From: Flavobacterium kayseriense
Lineage (GTDB): Bacteria; Bacteroidota; Bacteroidia; Flavobacteriales; Flavobacteriaceae
DNA: 64,000 bases
Reading direction: 5' to 3'
Assembly: GCF_014305095.1 (NCBI RefSeq)
Contig: NZ_JACRUI010000001.1
Coordinates: 1,176,744-1,240,743, forward strand
Shown: positions 8,517-17,710 of the stretch, piece by piece
Layout: the number at the start of each line of letters is the position of its first letter
How positions within the stretch are numbered: the first letter of the stretch is position 1
Position numbers and translations under genes: made by a program
Notes under the pieces: generated by a model
The model's database searches: none
What the model was told of the DNA's origin: nothing
What the model saw: the letters and a program-made list of their open reading frames with translations, nothing else

Positions 8517-9770
8517 TTATCTTACTTCGTTTAGTATTATGCGATTTAAAATTATTGTAGTTGCACCTTTGTTCATCGTCACAAAAGTGCTGCAAATATG
8601 TCCTTTCTCGCTTCGGTAAGCTTCATCAATAATCAGTTGGTTAAACTTTTTAGTAAGTTCGTCCGTAGTTGTAATCGTGTCGCAACCTTGTAAATCTAGT
8701 AAAGCAGTTGCTTCGGCAAAATGGGAGTAATTAGGGCCTATTATAATTGGTATGCCAAAAGTAGCTGGTTCCAAAATATTATGTATCCCAGGATTCCCAA
8801 ACCCTCCTCCTACATATGCTATATCGGCGTAGCTATAAATCTTTGTTAGTATTCCAATCGTGTCTATTATAAAAACATCAAATGTTGCTAGGTTTAGGGC
8901 AGGGTCAGCTATAAACTCAGAGTATAGGACTGTCTTTTTTAATAGGCTTTGTTTTAATTCTTTTATTTGTTCCTGCTTAATGTTGTGGGGAGCGATAACG
9001 AATTTTAAGTCGTATATTGTTTTGTTAATATAGGAGACTAGTAAGGTTTCATCTTTAGGCCAAGTACTACCTGCGACTACTGTGATCTTATTGTTCACAA
9101 AATTAGCAATAAAATCTAGTGTATTATCTATTTCCAAAATAGAGGCTACACGGTCAAAGCGAGTATCGCCAGATATAGCAACATTTGATTTTCCTAACTG
9201 TTGTAATAGCTTTTTTGATTTTTCATTTTGAACAAAGAAATAGGTGAAGGCATCGAGTGCTTTTCTGTAAAATTGACCGTACCACTTAAAAAACAATTGG
9301 TTCTCTCTAAAGATCCCTGATATTAAATAGGTTGGAATATTTTTGTCTTTCAATTCGTTTAAATAATTAGGCCAAAACTCATATTTAATAAAAAAGGCCA
9401 TTTCGGGATGTGCTAATCGAATAAATTCCTGTGCATTAGATTGTGTGTCGAGCGGAAGGTATAGGGTAAGATCAGCAACCTGATTGTTTTTACGCACTTC
9501 GTAACCCGAAGGAGAAAAGAAACTAATAATGATTTTATGGGTCGGATATTTATCTTTTACTTTCTCAATTACGGGAAGACCTTGTTCGTATTCGCCCAGT
9601 GATGCGGCATGGAACCAGATTGTTTTATCTGTTGCTTTTATATTTTGCGCCAGAGTTAACAGAACTGCTTTTCGACCATCTACAAAAAGTTTGATTTTCG
9701 GCACAAACAATGCGATGAGCGGGAGTAGTGATTGTGCAATTGTAATTATAACATTATATAGAAAAAACAT
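8517..9770 (-). CDS. waaA: 3-deoxy-D-manno-octulosonic acid (Kdo) transferase
   Basis: 417 residues. It transfers Kdo from CMP-Kdo to lipid IVA at the inner membrane, the first core step of lipopolysaccharide. An N-terminal hydrophobic anchor (about residues 3-25) precedes the GT30 domain. HAASLGEYEQGLPV contains the catalytic-base glutamate (about E60), and SFFSPSGYE and KYEFWPNYL are typical. The C-terminal donor half has AGSTWPKDE, APHNI and YVGGGFGNPGIHNILEPA. The number of Kdo residues added cannot be deduced. It is divergent from the DegT/galE genes, which also act on surface sugars. Confidence 0.95.
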   Translation of the reverse strand: MFFLYNVIITIAQSLLPLIALFVPKIKLFVDGRKAVLLTLAQNIKATDKTIWFHAASLGEYEQGLPVIEKVKDKYPTHKIIISFFSPSGYEVRKNNQVADLTLYLPLDTQSNAQEFIRLAHPEMAFFIKYEFWPNYLNELKDKNIPTYLISGIFRENQLFFKWYGQFYRKALDAFTYFFVQNEKSKKLLQQLGKSNVAISGDTRFDRVASILEIDNTLDFIANFVNNKITVVAGSTWPKDETLLVSYINKTIYDLKFVIAPHNIKQEQIKELKQSLLKKTVLYSEFIADPALNLATFDVFIIDTIGILTKIYSYADIAYVGGGFGNPGIHNILEPATFGIPIIIGPNYSHFAEATALLDLQGCDTITTTDELTKKFNQLIIDEAYRSEKGHICSTFVTMNKGATTIILNRIILNEVR

Positions 9771-9983
9771 AGGAGGAAATTTATTTTGCTAAAATACTGT
9801 TTCTTTTGTTTATCGTTTAAATCTTAGCGGTTAAATTGCTATTTTTGCAACAGAAGTACTCGGAAAAGCTTTGATTGACTATTTCACTTACAATTAAAAT
9901 TTCATCTTTTTTTTTGAAGTTTTAGTGAGAAAGTAAATGCATCTTTTTCATTTTTAAAAGGTGCTTGGTAAAACAAAATAGAG

Positions 9984-11117
9984 ATGAAAAAAATACAAAT
10001 GGTTGACTTGAAAAGTCAATACGATAAAATTGCAACTACTGTAAATACTTCTATTCAAGAAGTTTTGGACACTAATACCTATATAAATGGACCCCAAGTA
10101 CACCAGTTTCAAAAGTCATTAGAAGAATATCTTGATGTGAAGCATGTGATTCCTTGCGCTAATGGAACTGATGCTTTACAAATAGCAATGATGGGATTGG
10201 ATCTAAAGCCTGGTGATGAGGTTATTACAGCTGATTTTACTTTCGCTGCGACGGTTGAGGTTATCGCTTTATTGCAATTAACTCCTGTTCTTGTAGATGT
10301 TGATCTTTACAATATGAATATTTCTATAGAGCGTATTAAAGCAGCGATTACTACTAAAACAAAAGCTATCGTGCCTGTTCATTTATTTGGACGTGCTGCT
10401 AATATGGAAGCGATTATGGCTTTAGCCAAAGATCATAATTTATATGTTATTGAAGATAATGCGCAAGCAATTGGTGCCAACTGTAAATTCTCTGACGGTA
10501 CGAAGCATAAAGCTGGTACGATAGGACATGTGGGTGCTACCTCTTTTTTTCCATCTAAAAATTTAGGTTGCTACGGAGATGGTGGAGCAATTTTCACCAA
10601 TGATGATGCGCTAGCACACAAACTTCGTGGCATCGTTAATCACGGAATGTACGAGCGTTACCATCATGATGTAGTTGGTGTTAATTCCCGATTAGACAGT
10701 ATGCAGGCAGCTGTTTTAAATGCAAAGCTACCCTTATTAGATTTATACAATAAAGCAAGGCAAGATGCTGCCAGAAAATATTCAGCGGCATTTGAAGGAC
10801 ATAAGAATATTATTGCACCGCAAATTTGTGATATATGCGATTGTCATGTCTTTCATCAATATACTTTACGAATTATAGATGCTGATAGAAATGGTTTAAT
10901 GCAACATTTATTAGATAATGGTATACCGTGTGCTATTTACTATCCTATTCCTTTACACGCTCAAAAAGCTTATGTAGACGAAAGATATAAAGAAGAAGAT
11001 TTTCCTATTACGAATCAATTAGTGACTGAAGTTTTGTCATTACCAATGCATACCGAATTAGATGACGAGCAAATCAAGTTCATCACTGATTGTGTTTTGG
11101 AATTTTTAAATAAATAA
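9984..11117 (+). CDS. DegT/DnrJ/EryC1/StrS-family sugar aminotransferase
   Basis: 377 residues. A PLP enzyme that aminates a nucleotide-linked keto-sugar. Motifs: NGTDALQIAM near residue 60, ADFTFAATVEVI, VIEDNAQAIGA (about 155-165) and FFPSKNLGCYGDGGA with the PLP lysine at about K192. The C-terminal half has VNSRLDSMQAAVL and the active-site PIPLHAQKAY. It resembles WbpE-type 3-amino-sugar aminotransferases, but the exact sugar is not readable. A TATTTTTG motif at 9840-9847 may be its promoter, giving a leader near 130 bases. galE follows after a small hairpin. Confidence 0.88.
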   Translation: MKKIQMVDLKSQYDKIATTVNTSIQEVLDTNTYINGPQVHQFQKSLEEYLDVKHVIPCANGTDALQIAMMGLDLKPGDEVITADFTFAATVEVIALLQLTPVLVDVDLYNMNISIERIKAAITTKTKAIVPVHLFGRAANMEAIMALAKDHNLYVIEDNAQAIGANCKFSDGTKHKAGTIGHVGATSFFPSKNLGCYGDGGAIFTNDDALAHKLRGIVNHGMYERYHHDVVGVNSRLDSMQAAVLNAKLPLLDLYNKARQDAARKYSAAFEGHKNIIAPQICDICDCHVFHQYTLRIIDADRNGLMQHLLDNGIPCAIYYPIPLHAQKAYVDERYKEEDFPITNQLVTEVLSLPMHTELDDEQIKFITDCVLEFLNK

Positions 11118-11120
11118 AAT

Positions 11121-11147
11121 AGAGAGGCACGTTAATTCGTGCCTTTC
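11121..11147 (+). terminator. Hairpin between the aminotransferase gene and galE
   Basis: AGGCACG pairs with CGTGCCT around TTAATT. Only a short T tract (TTTCC) follows, so it may be a leaky terminator inside the unit. Confidence 0.55.
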
Positions 11148-11195
11148 CTATTAAATAAATTAGCACTGAGTTTTCACTCTTAAAATAAGTAGCAA

Positions 11196-12209
11196 ATGAA
11201 AATACTAGTAACTGGAGGTTTAGGGTTTATTGGTTCGCATACTGTGGTCGAATTGCAAAATCAAGGTTTTGAAGTTGTAATTATCGATGATTTGTCTAAT
11301 ACATCATTAGCCGTTTTAGACGGAATCGAATCGATTACAGGAAAAGTTCCTGCTTTTGAGAAATTAGATTTACGTGAGAAAGCAAAAGTTCAAGACTTTT
11401 TTAACAGGCACCGCGATATTTCAGGAGTAATTCATTTTGCTGCTTCAAAAGCAGTTGGAGAAAGCGTTGGGAATCCGTTGTTGTATTATGAGAATAACAT
11501 TAATACGTTGGTCTATCTATTACAAGAATTGCAGAAGAAAGAAGAAGCTCATTTTATTTTTAGTTCTTCTTGTACAGTGTACGGCCAAGCGGAACAAATG
11601 CCTATTACAGAAAATGCTCCTGTGCAAATTGCAATGTCGCCTTACGGAAACACAAAGCAAATAGGTGAGGAGATTATTACAGAAACAGCTAAAGTCACCA
11701 ATATAAACGCTATTTTATTGCGTTATTTTAACCCAATAGGGGCACACCCCTCTGCGGAAATTGGAGAATTACCATTAGGAGTGCCTCAAAATTTAGTTCC
11801 GTTTATAACTCAAACGGGTATGGGCTTACGAAAAGAACTTTCGGTTTACGGTGATGACTATCCTACATCAGATGGAACAGCAGTTCGTGATTACATTCAC
11901 GTAGTCGATTTGGCGAAAGCCCATGTAATTGCTTTAAAGCGCCTATTAGATAAGAAAAATTTAGAAAAAGTGGAGACTTTTAATCTAGGTACAGGGAAAG
12001 GAAGTTCTGTTTTAGAGGTAATAAAAGCCTTTGAAAAAGTAAGCGAACAAAAGCTGCCTTATAAATTAGTAGCACGTAGAGAGGGTGATATCACAGAGGC
12101 CTATGCCAATACAGATAAAGCAAATGCTGTTTTAGGCTGGAGAGCAGAATCCTCACTAGAGGAAGCATTAGACAGTGCATGGAAATGGGAACAAAAAATT
12201 AGAAAATAG
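11196..12209 (+). CDS. galE: UDP-glucose 4-epimerase
   Basis: 337 residues, normal GalE length. It interconverts UDP-glucose and UDP-galactose with tightly bound NAD. The N-terminal Rossmann motif is TGGLGFIGSH (residues 6-15). The catalytic triad of extended SDR enzymes is visible as FSSSCTVYG (Ser about 125) and SPYGNTKQ (Tyr150, Lys154). Later landmarks are LRYFNPIGAHPS, YGDDYPTSDGTAVRDYIHV and NLGTGKGSSVLEV. It lies 78 bases after the aminotransferase gene on the same strand. It supplies galactose-type donors for surface polysaccharide and can serve galactose use. Confidence 0.95.
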   Translation: MKILVTGGLGFIGSHTVVELQNQGFEVVIIDDLSNTSLAVLDGIESITGKVPAFEKLDLREKAKVQDFFNRHRDISGVIHFAASKAVGESVGNPLLYYENNINTLVYLLQELQKKEEAHFIFSSSCTVYGQAEQMPITENAPVQIAMSPYGNTKQIGEEIITETAKVTNINAILLRYFNPIGAHPSAEIGELPLGVPQNLVPFITQTGMGLRKELSVYGDDYPTSDGTAVRDYIHVVDLAKAHVIALKRLLDKKNLEKVETFNLGTGKGSSVLEVIKAFEKVSEQKLPYKLVARREGDITEAYANTDKANAVLGWRAESSLEEALDSAWKWEQKIRK

Positions 12210-12212
12210 AAG

Positions 12213-12241
12213 AAAGACTGTCGATTGACAGTCTTTTTTTT
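12213..12241 (+). terminator. Terminator of galE
   Basis: Perfect 10-bp stem AAAGACTGTC/GACAGTCTTT, 4-base loop and T run, directly after the galE stop. Confidence 0.85.
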
Positions 12242-12243
12242 GA

Positions 12244-12498
12244 TTAATTTTTAGCATCTTCTTTCATTTCGTCTGCTTTTTTATCCATTTTTGCAGCACC
12301 TTCTTTCATTTTAGTGCTAATTTTTGACTTGGTTGAATCAATAGCTGCATCTACTTTAACCGCTGCCGTATCTACAGCTTGGTCTATTTCATTGCCTATT
12401 GCATCCTTGGCTTCTCCTACTTTATCCTTTGTGTCTTGCTTACATGATACGATCGTTAATGCAGCAACGATAGCTAATCCTAAAAGAGTCTTTTTCAT
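12244..12498 (-). CDS. Small lysine/aspartate-rich lipoprotein
   Basis: 84 residues. The lipoprotein signal ends with lipobox IVSC (Cys19). The mature region is charged, rich in K, D, A and E, and has the spacing of long amphipathic helices (EAKDAIGNEIDQAVDTAAVKVDAAIDSTKSK), so a coiled-coil or LEA/YtxH-like rod is likely. It is convergent with galE, only 34 bases away. Its signal is close to that of the lipoprotein at 7888-8076. I do not recognise a named function. Confidence 0.75.
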   Translation of the reverse strand: MKKTLLGLAIVAALTIVSCKQDTKDKVGEAKDAIGNEIDQAVDTAAVKVDAAIDSTKSKISTKMKEGAAKMDKKADEMKEDAKN

Positions 12499-12609
12499 TT
12501 TTATATTTTTTAATAGTACTAGTTTGTTTTTTCTGATCTAAAGATAATCAAAAAATCCCCACAAAATTTTAGTTTGTGAGGATTCCTAAAGCGTATAATA
12601 ATATAGTAG

Positions 12610-13485
12610 TTAAGCGTTTGCCGTAGCAGCTTCTTTGTCAATTTTTCCAATTAATCCTGCCAAGACTTTCCCTGGACCAACTTCTGTAAACAAAGTTGCA
12701 CCATCGGCAATCATCTGTTGTACTGATTGTGTCCATTTTACAGGAGCAGTCAACTGAATAATTAAGTTTTTCTTGATCTCGTTTGCGTCAGATATTGCAG
12801 TCGCAGTTACATTTTGGTAAACAGGGCAAATAGGATTAGAAAATGTAGTTGCTTCAATAGCAGCTGCTAGTTCTTCACGAGCAGGCTCCATCATAGGTGA
12901 GTGAAAAGCACCTCCAACTGGCAACAACAAAGCACGTTTTGCACCAGCCTCTTTCATAGCTACACATGCCGCTTCAACAGCAGCTGTCTCGCCTGAAATT
13001 ACTAATTGTCCCGGGCAGTTGTAGTTGGCAGCAACGACAATACCATCAATGGACGCGCAAACTTCTTCGACCACATTATCAGCAAGTCCTAAAACAGCTG
13101 CCATTGTTGATGGTTTGATTTCACATGCTTTTTGCATGGCAATTGCACGTTGCGATACTAATTTCAACCCGTCTTCAAACGACAAAGCACCATTTGCAAC
13201 TAAAGCCGAAAATTCTCCTAAAGAGTGACCTGCCACCATTTCTGGTTTAAAATCATCACCTAAAGTTTTAGCTAATATAACCGAATGTAAAAAAACAGCT
13301 GGTTGCGTAACCTTCGTTTCTTTTAATTCCTCAGCAGTACCCTCAAACATAATGTCAGTGATGCGAAAACCTAATATTTCATTCGCTTTCTCGAATAATT
13401 CCTTTGCTAAAGGAGAATTTTCATATAAATCTTTTCCCATTCCTGTGAACTGTGCGCCTTGACCTGGAAATACGTATGCTTTCAT
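12610..13485 (-). CDS. fabD: Malonyl-CoA:ACP transacylase
   Basis: 291 residues. It loads malonyl groups on acyl carrier protein for fatty acid synthesis. FPGQGAQFTGMG opens the protein, GHSLGEFSAL carries the nucleophile (Ser88), and GGAFHSPMM carries the catalytic His (about 195). QPAVFLHS and GPGKVLAGL are also typical. The length is slightly under the 300-310 of most FabD. It has an apparent promoter with TTG and TATTTTTG spaced 17 bases. It is not next to other fab genes here. Confidence 0.95.
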   Translation of the reverse strand: MKAYVFPGQGAQFTGMGKDLYENSPLAKELFEKANEILGFRITDIMFEGTAEELKETKVTQPAVFLHSVILAKTLGDDFKPEMVAGHSLGEFSALVANGALSFEDGLKLVSQRAIAMQKACEIKPSTMAAVLGLADNVVEEVCASIDGIVVAANYNCPGQLVISGETAAVEAACVAMKEAGAKRALLLPVGGAFHSPMMEPAREELAAAIEATTFSNPICPVYQNVTATAISDANEIKKNLIIQLTAPVKWTQSVQQMIADGATLFTEVGPGKVLAGLIGKIDKEAATANA

Positions 13486-13537
13486 ATTTTAAATTTAAAA
13501 GTTGAATGGCTTTATGTCGTTAAAATTAAACCAAGTG

Positions 13538-13565
13538 CAAAAATACTATTTTTTTTAATAAACAA
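13538..13565 (-). promoter_or_regulatory. Putative fabD promoter
   Basis: On the minus strand, TTG (13565-13563), 17 bases, then TATTTTTG (13545-13538). This fits the Bacteroidota consensus, about 50 bases upstream of the fabD start. Confidence 0.6.
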
Positions 13566-13593
13566 CCTATCAAGATTTAGGAGCAGGAATATT

Positions 13594-13671
13594 CGAGTTC
13601 CTAGCACTTCCTGTCCCGCTTTTGCCTGTATCTCTTCACTTCGTTGCGAGGATGCTGGCTCAATCGGGGCT
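13594..13671 (-). repeat. Possible divergent copy of the dispersed intergenic repeat
   Basis: Lies in the 317-base gap between divergent fabD and the membrane-protein gene. On the minus strand it has a CAGCATCC block followed after a spacer by GAGATACAGGCAAAAGCGGGAC. These resemble the GCGGCATCC and GATAGAGCGGATAGCC blocks of the copy at 20233-20327. The central hairpin is weak here. Homology is tentative. I see no gene in the rest of the gap. Confidence 0.35.
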
Positions 13672-13802
13672 AAATCTCAGGTGTGATCCTTGTAACACTA
13701 TTAGCGAGGGCTATGTTTTGAGACATTCGGTCACTCCAACTTTAGGTAAAGGCAGGTATAAATGCTGTAACAAAAACAGGATTTACGTACTAATACTATA
13801 AA

Positions 13803-15446
13803 ATGAATTGTGTTATGAAAAATAGTGTATCTATTGTGTTTTTTCTATTTGTTGCGTTTTTACTGTTCTATGTTGGGATGCCTACCATTAATTATGGTTT
13901 TACGGGTTTGCCTTTCGCACTCTTAGTTTTAACTTTTTTAGGAGTAATACTTTCAACTGGATTGAAAATGTCAGCAGATAAAAAACAGGTTCAAGTCGCT
14001 AAAAAACCCAAACGTTTTCTGTTTATCATTATCGCTGTTTTATTAGGATATATGATCATTACGCCATTGCTAACCAGTTTGCCACTATTTAGAGCCAGTG
14101 CCTACCAAACCTTAATTGGAAAAGTAGAAAACGGCAAAAAAATTTCAAACCATATCGCGCCCATTTCAATCGATAAAATCAGGGTAGTCGATGAGGATCT
14201 TGCGCATCTTTTAGGAGAAAAAATATTAGGGTCGCAACCCGCATTAGGTAGTCAAGTAGAACTAGGACAATTTTCTATTCAAAAAGTAAACAATGACTTG
14301 TATTGGGTAGCGCCTTTATTGCACTCTGGTTTTTTTAAATGGATAAATAATCAAGAGGGAACAGCAGGTTATGTGATGGTATCTGCAACAAATGAAAGAG
14401 ATGTAAAACTAGTTCAAAATAGTAACGGGAAACCTATTAAGATCAAATACCAGTCTGGAGCTTATTTTCAATCAGAGATCGAGAGACATCTTTATTTTAG
14501 TGGATACAGTACGGTTGGACTAACCGATTTTAGTTTTGAAATTGACGACAGCGGAATGCCTTTTTGGGTTGTTACTAAATATAAAAAAGAAATAGGTTTT
14601 AGTGGAAACGAAGCAACAGGAGTTGTTCTAGTCGATGCGCAAACCGGAGCTATAAAAGAGTACTCGATCGCGAAAACACCTCAATGGGTAGATCGTATTC
14701 AACCTATTAACTTTATAGAAGAACAACTAAACGATTGGGGAGAATATGTGCACGGTTATTGGAATTTTTCTAATGCTAATAAACTTCAAATCACCGAGGG
14801 TTTAACCTTAGTTTACGGAGATGATAATAAATCCTATTGGTATACTGGTTTAACCTCAGTAGGAAAAGAGGAGTCTGCCGTAGGATTTGTTTTGGTTGAC
14901 ACGAGAACAAAGAAAACTACTTTTTACAAGCAAGGTGGTGCAACTGAATATGCTGCGCAAAGCTCTGCGCAAGGAAAAGTACAGGAAAAAGGATATGAAG
15001 CTTCTTTGCCTATACCATACAACATAAACAATATCCCAACTTATGTGATGACATTAAAAGACAAAGGTGGATTGGTCAAAATGTTTGCCATGGTTGCTAT
15101 ATCCGATTATACCATTGTAGGAGTTGGTAATACGATGCGTGAAGCTTTGACCTCCTTTAAAAATGTGTACAATATGTCTGGTAATAAAATAAATCCGAAC
15201 AGTGTTTCCAATAAAAAAATGTTGAGCACGATAGTTACTAGAATTCAAAATGATGTCAAAAATGGTAATAGTTTCTATTATTTTAAGGTAAAAGATTATC
15301 CTAATATTTTTGTGGGTTCTTCCCAAATATCAACCCAGTTGCCTGTTACTATGATTGGTGATTCAGTCAAAATATCATTTGATGTTGATACAGAGGAGGT
15401 AATTGATGTTTCTACTTTTGAAAACATCAATTTAAAAAAGAAATAA
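13803..15446 (+). CDS. Membrane protein with PepSY-like repeats, function unknown
   Basis: 547 residues. Three hydrophobic segments lie near the N terminus (about residues 6-27, 33-52 and 70-92), so the bulk (93-547) forms one large domain on one side of the membrane. In that domain two similar units, ATGVVLVDAQTGAIKEY and AVGFVLVDTRTKKTTFY, look like the end strands of PepSY-type modules and suggest an internal duplication. I do not recognise a characterised homologue. It is a single gene with a strong terminator. An ATG at 13815 could be the real start. It is divergent from fabD. Confidence 0.75.
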   Translation: MNCVMKNSVSIVFFLFVAFLLFYVGMPTINYGFTGLPFALLVLTFLGVILSTGLKMSADKKQVQVAKKPKRFLFIIIAVLLGYMIITPLLTSLPLFRASAYQTLIGKVENGKKISNHIAPISIDKIRVVDEDLAHLLGEKILGSQPALGSQVELGQFSIQKVNNDLYWVAPLLHSGFFKWINNQEGTAGYVMVSATNERDVKLVQNSNGKPIKIKYQSGAYFQSEIERHLYFSGYSTVGLTDFSFEIDDSGMPFWVVTKYKKEIGFSGNEATGVVLVDAQTGAIKEYSIAKTPQWVDRIQPINFIEEQLNDWGEYVHGYWNFSNANKLQITEGLTLVYGDDNKSYWYTGLTSVGKEESAVGFVLVDTRTKKTTFYKQGGATEYAAQSSAQGKVQEKGYEASLPIPYNINNIPTYVMTLKDKGGLVKMFAMVAISDYTIVGVGNTMREALTSFKNVYNMSGNKINPNSVSNKKMLSTIVTRIQNDVKNGNSFYYFKVKDYPNIFVGSSQISTQLPVTMIGDSVKISFDVDTEEVIDVSTFENINLKKK

Positions 15447-15470
15447 TTTTAGTTGATTATTTGTAGTGGT

Positions 15471-15507
15471 AAAAGGCTGAATTCATTTTGTTGAATTCAG
15501 CCTTTTT
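15471..15507 (+). terminator. Terminator of the PepSY-like membrane protein gene
   Basis: A perfect 15-bp stem (AAAAGGCTGAATTCA with TGAATTCAGCCTTTT), 6-base loop and T run, 25 bases after the stop. Confidence 0.9.
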
Positions 15508-15540
15508 AATGTTTGAACTTTTTATTCTCGAAGTAAATTA

Positions 15541-15693
15541 CTAATTTTTTATGGTCTCCACAATAGCACCTGCTATTGATGCAGCGATCTAAATCCAAGG
15601 CTTGTGCTTTGATCGAAAAACAGCTGGATTATGGCGAACGCGATTTGCATAAGGAATATATTTTATAGTCTTTCAAACCACGGTAACTTTCAT
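15541..15693 (-). pseudogene. Possible decayed short coding remnant
   Basis: Downstream of pirin and in its orientation, one minus-strand frame reads ATG (15693), MKVTVV, then two internal stops, a protein-like middle (YANRVRHNPAVF) and a clean end IAASIAGAIVETIKN before a stop at 15541. Removing one base around 15577 would join ALDLD from another frame to AASIAGAIVE. This looks like a mutated 3' end of a gene once following pirin, but it is short and I cannot name a family. A perfect 8-bp inverted repeat (CAATAGCA/TGCTATTG, 15561-15578) lies inside it. Confidence 0.25.
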
Positions 15694-15733
15694 TGCTGCT
15701 ATTTTATTCAGTACTGTCTTTTTTTTCTAAAAA

Positions 15734-16447
15734 TTATTGCATCGGTACTTCCATCAACAAGATTTCAGCCTCCGTATTTGTTCGAATGTCCAATAGAGGT
15801 ATATTCCAAATACCAAAACCATCCCTTGTTTCTAATTCTTGACCGTTGATGGTTAAGTTTCCTGAAAGAATAAAGGCATAAACGCCATTTCCCGCTTTTT
15901 TTATATTGTAAGTTATGGTACTGTCTTTATCGAATTTCCCTAAATGAAACCAAGCATCTTGATGAATCCATACCCCATCGTCCTCTGGATTTGGAGAAAG
16001 AATTTGTTGTAACCTGTTGATTCTATCTTCTGGATTTAACGAGATTTGCTGGTAACGAGGTGTTACGTTTTTTTTATTAGGAAAAAGCCAAATTTGTAAT
16101 GATTTTGTCTTTATATCTGCATTAGGGTTAAACTCGCTATGCTGTATACCAGTCCCAGCACTCATCACTTGCACATCACCATTTTTAATCGTTGCTGCAT
16201 TGCCCATACTGTCTTTATGAGCTAAATCTCCTTCAAGCGGAATCGTAATGATTTCCATGTTGTCGTGGGGATGGGTCCCAAAGCCCATTCCTTCTCCAAT
16301 AATGTCATCGTTTAAAACACGTAGTGCGCCAAACTGTACTCTCTCTGGATTGTACCAGCTTCCAAAACTGAAACTGAAGTTTGCTTGCAACCAACCATGA
16401 TCTGCGTGTCCTCTTGTGTTTGCTTTATGTAAAACTGTATTTTCCAT
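15734..16447 (-). CDS. Pirin family protein
   Basis: 237 residues in a bicupin fold. The N-terminal cupin carries the metal ligands of the family: GTHPHDNMEI gives His59 and His61, and GTGIQHSEFNP gives a third His and a Glu near residues 104-106. The C-terminal cupin (HLGKFDKDSTITYNI onward) lacks ligands, as usual. The family includes YhhW-type quercetin 2,3-dioxygenases and redox-sensing regulators; the substrate is not predictable. A degraded reading-frame remnant follows on the same strand. Confidence 0.9.
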   Translation of the reverse strand: MENTVLHKANTRGHADHGWLQANFSFSFGSWYNPERVQFGALRVLNDDIIGEGMGFGTHPHDNMEIITIPLEGDLAHKDSMGNAATIKNGDVQVMSAGTGIQHSEFNPNADIKTKSLQIWLFPNKKNVTPRYQQISLNPEDRINRLQQILSPNPEDDGVWIHQDAWFHLGKFDKDSTITYNIKKAGNGVYAFILSGNLTINGQELETRDGFGIWNIPLLDIRTNTEAEILLMEVPMQ

Positions 16448-16704
16448 AGTTTTTAAATTTGATATTGAACAAATTTACGAAAGGAAGTGCTGAAGATTAC
16501 TTAATGTAGATTAAGAAATCTTAGGGTAGAGCTGAAAAGTACTTTTTATTTTAAGTAAGTAGGAACCATCTAAAGATAAAGTATTTGCTTTCCCTATTTG
16601 AAGTTCAATGTGATAATTACATAACTTTAAACCAGATGACTAGAACTTCATCTCTATGTATAAGAGTTACCTTCGTGCGATAAAATATTTTAAAATTTGT
16701 AAAT

Positions 16705-17589
16705 ATGCCGCACTTGTATAGAGTTATACTCTTTATGTTCCTAGTTAGCACTTCTTCTCACTCTCAAATCGACTTCAACAAAGTAATAATTAGAAAAAAC
16801 ATTTCGCAGCAATGGGAACTAGACAGCATTGATAAACAAGGTACTTTTAGATTGGTCTCATACAGACCTATCTATTTTGCAGCTGCTCGTTGGTCTAATA
16901 AAAAAAATGAAGAGCCATTTGATCAAAGTGGCGAATTTGCAACTAGAGACAAAAATATTTTTAATAATATCGAGACAAAATTCCAAATCAGTTTTAAAAC
17001 AAAAGTTCTGCAAGATATTTTTTTTGGAAAAGGTGATTTATGGGTAGGGTATACTCAAAAAGCGCATTGGCAGATTTATAATAAAAAACTGTCTCGAGCA
17101 TTTAGAGAGCTGAATTACGAGCCTGAAATTATTTTAAATTTCCCAATGGATATTGATTTGTTTAAAGGTAAAATTCGAACTTTTGGCTTAGTTCTCAATC
17201 ATCAATCTAACGGAAAAGACATTCCTACTTCAAGAAGTTGGAACAGAATTATATTAAATATTGGATACGAGTATAATAACTGGAATGTTAATTTTAGGCC
17301 TTGGTATCGATTACCGGATAGTGAAGACGAAAACCCTCAAATAAATAAATTTATTGGTGATGCCGAGCTGGAGGTGGGAACGCATTTTGGCAAACATGAA
17401 TTTTACACGATAATTAATCACTCGTTTAGCACTTTCGATAAAGGAAATATTCAGCTTAATTATGTTTTCCCAATACACGGACATCTAAGAGGACATGCTC
17501 AAGTTTTTAGTGGTTATGGTGAAACACTAATTGATTACAACGTAAATCAAACTACTATTGGTCTTGGGGTTTCTTTCGCAAATTGGTAA
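16705..17589 (+). CDS. pldA: Outer membrane phospholipase A (OMPLA)
   Basis: 294 residues with a signal peptide (about 1-20). It hydrolyses acyl chains of phospholipids in the outer membrane and works as a calcium-dependent dimer in E. coli. The catalytic block NHQSNGKDIPTSRSWNR is nearly identical to the E. coli motif and gives His166, Ser168 and Asn180. Flanking amphipathic strands and the final Trp fit a 12-strand barrel. The gene stands alone, divergent from pirin. A SRSWNR match at this level makes the call secure. Confidence 0.94.
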   Translation: MPHLYRVILFMFLVSTSSHSQIDFNKVIIRKNISQQWELDSIDKQGTFRLVSYRPIYFAAARWSNKKNEEPFDQSGEFATRDKNIFNNIETKFQISFKTKVLQDIFFGKGDLWVGYTQKAHWQIYNKKLSRAFRELNYEPEIILNFPMDIDLFKGKIRTFGLVLNHQSNGKDIPTSRSWNRIILNIGYEYNNWNVNFRPWYRLPDSEDENPQINKFIGDAELEVGTHFGKHEFYTIINHSFSTFDKGNIQLNYVFPIHGHLRGHAQVFSGYGETLIDYNVNQTTIGLGVSFANW

Positions 17590-17710
17590 AATAAAGGAAA
17601 CTTTTAGTTTATCTATTCTAGTATCGAAAGGACGATTTTTAATTTTTGCTCGAATTTTTACGCAGTTCTGGATTGTGAATTTTTCGGTATGAAATCGAGG
17701 CTTGTTTGTT

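Noticed and set aside
8389..8595. A 68-residue reading frame overlapping the end of waaA
   Set aside because: It overlaps the 3' end of waaA on the same strand in another frame, has no recognisable motif and no promoter.
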